Assembly: GCA_965214875.1 (NCBI GenBank) | Contig: OZ243980.1 | Span: 248,001 to 312,000 of the forward strand | DNA length: 64,000 nucleotides | Direction of reading: 5' to 3' | Source: CBDAUN01 sp965214875 | GTDB taxonomy: Bacteria; Pseudomonadota; Gammaproteobacteria; Arenicellales; JAJDZL01 | In this document: positions 63,783-64,000 of the stretch, piece by piece | How the letters are laid out: the number at the start of each line of letters is the position of its first letter | Numbering within the stretch: position 1 is the stretch's first letter | Translations under genes and position numbers: made by a program | Notes under the pieces: generated by a model | Told to the model about the DNA's origin: nothing | Database searches by the model: none | What the model saw: the letters and a program-made list of their open reading frames with translations, nothing else

Positions 63783-64000
63783 TTATTCAGCTGCTCCTTA
63801 AGCTTCTTCACCATCGAACGCAATGCTTTGGACCGATGGCTGATGCGGTTTTTTTCCTTTACCGGCAACTCGGCCAAGGTGCGGCTCAGTTTTGGAATCC
63901 ACACGACTGGATCGTATCCGAATCCAAATTCACCCTGGGCATGGCTATGGACGATACCGCTCAGTTCGCCTTCGGCAATGATTGGGGACGGGTCGCGGCC
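63779..64000 (-). CDS. rdgB: XTP/dITP pyrophosphatase (RdgB/HAM1), C-terminal part
   Basis: The gene runs off the right edge; the last ~73 codons are present. GEFGFGYDPVVWIPKLSRTL, AELPVKEKNRISHRSKAL are the characteristic end of RdgB, which removes non-canonical purine triphosphates. TGA at 63779-63781 overlaps the gpmA ATG. Confidence 0.92.
   Translation of the reverse strand, partial: GRDPSPIIAEGELSGIVHSHAQGEFGFGYDPVVWIPKLSRTLAELPVKEKNRISHRSKALRSMVKKLKEQLNK

Overview
The window looks like the chromosome of a proteobacterium, most likely gammaproteobacterial. The evidence is gene order and content: TyrS beside an M23 peptidase and AnmK, the run AlgH-RuvX-PyrR-PyrB-(inactive dihydroorotase)-YggS, a Tkt-Gap-Pgk-Pyk-class I aldolase operon, a DUF1244 protein and a GlxD/GlnT pair. 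No rRNA or tRNA gene and no CRISPR array was seen. Conserved housekeeping blocks with clean reading frames alternate with accessory islands full of insertion sequences (IS), broken genes and conflict systems.

Layout. 1-4.8 kb: glutamate synthase-like and glutamine synthetase III genes, then AnmK and an M23 peptidase on the minus strand. 4.8-7.9 kb: island with a RES/Xre toxin-antitoxin pair. 7.9-9.9 kb: tyrS and a glutamine amidotransferase. 10-12.5 kb: decayed serine-protease locus cut by IS remnants. 12.7-17.8 kb: a minus-strand operon coding for a WYL-type regulator (frameshifted), a ubiquitin-like protein, an E2-like protein, a JAB-E1 fusion, an aminoglycoside-phosphotransferase-like (APH-like) kinase and a zinc-binding DUF6527 protein. 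This is a complete bacterial ubiquitin-like conjugation system with an added kinase. 17.9-24.4 kb: nest of IS481, ISNCY and IS1380 elements inserted into one another. 24.5-39.4 kb: housekeeping block (2-oxoglutarate oxygenase, YggS, pyrimidine genes, RuvX, AlgH, phosphoesterase, transketolase and lower glycolysis, MoaD/MoaE, DUF1244, GNAT). 39.4-44.9 kb: tandem duplication carrying coiled-coil genes and methyltransferase debris, IS256 and IS4 remnants, and two secreted-protein genes with G/C homopolymer tracts. 45.2-50.5 kb: MoeA, MoaC, MoeB, a thioredoxin-like protein, an antiporter and an epimerase. 51-52.7 kb: a third homopolymer-tract secreted protein and an IS1380 remnant. 53.4-59.7 kb: a 2095-residue protein joining a McrB-like N-terminal region, a DEDD exonuclease, a RecQ helicase and a UvrD-type helicase. 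60-63 kb: HicB/HicA, two small coiled-coil membrane proteins with almost identical promoters placed for leaderless transcripts, and fossils. 63.0-64 kb: GpmA and the end of RdgB.

The housekeeping genes join up functionally: Tkt, Gap, Pgk, Pyk, Fba and GpmA cover lower glycolysis and pentose exchange, and MoaC/D/E, MoeA and MoeB are five molybdopterin-cofactor steps in two clusters. No frameshift was found in these genes, whereas almost every accessory locus carries one or more. This fits real decay or phase switching better than general sequencing error. The two strongest candidates for little-described biology are the ubiquitin-like operon with its kinase and the giant helicase-nuclease. The family of three secreted proteins, each with a G/C tract between start codon and signal peptide, comes next.
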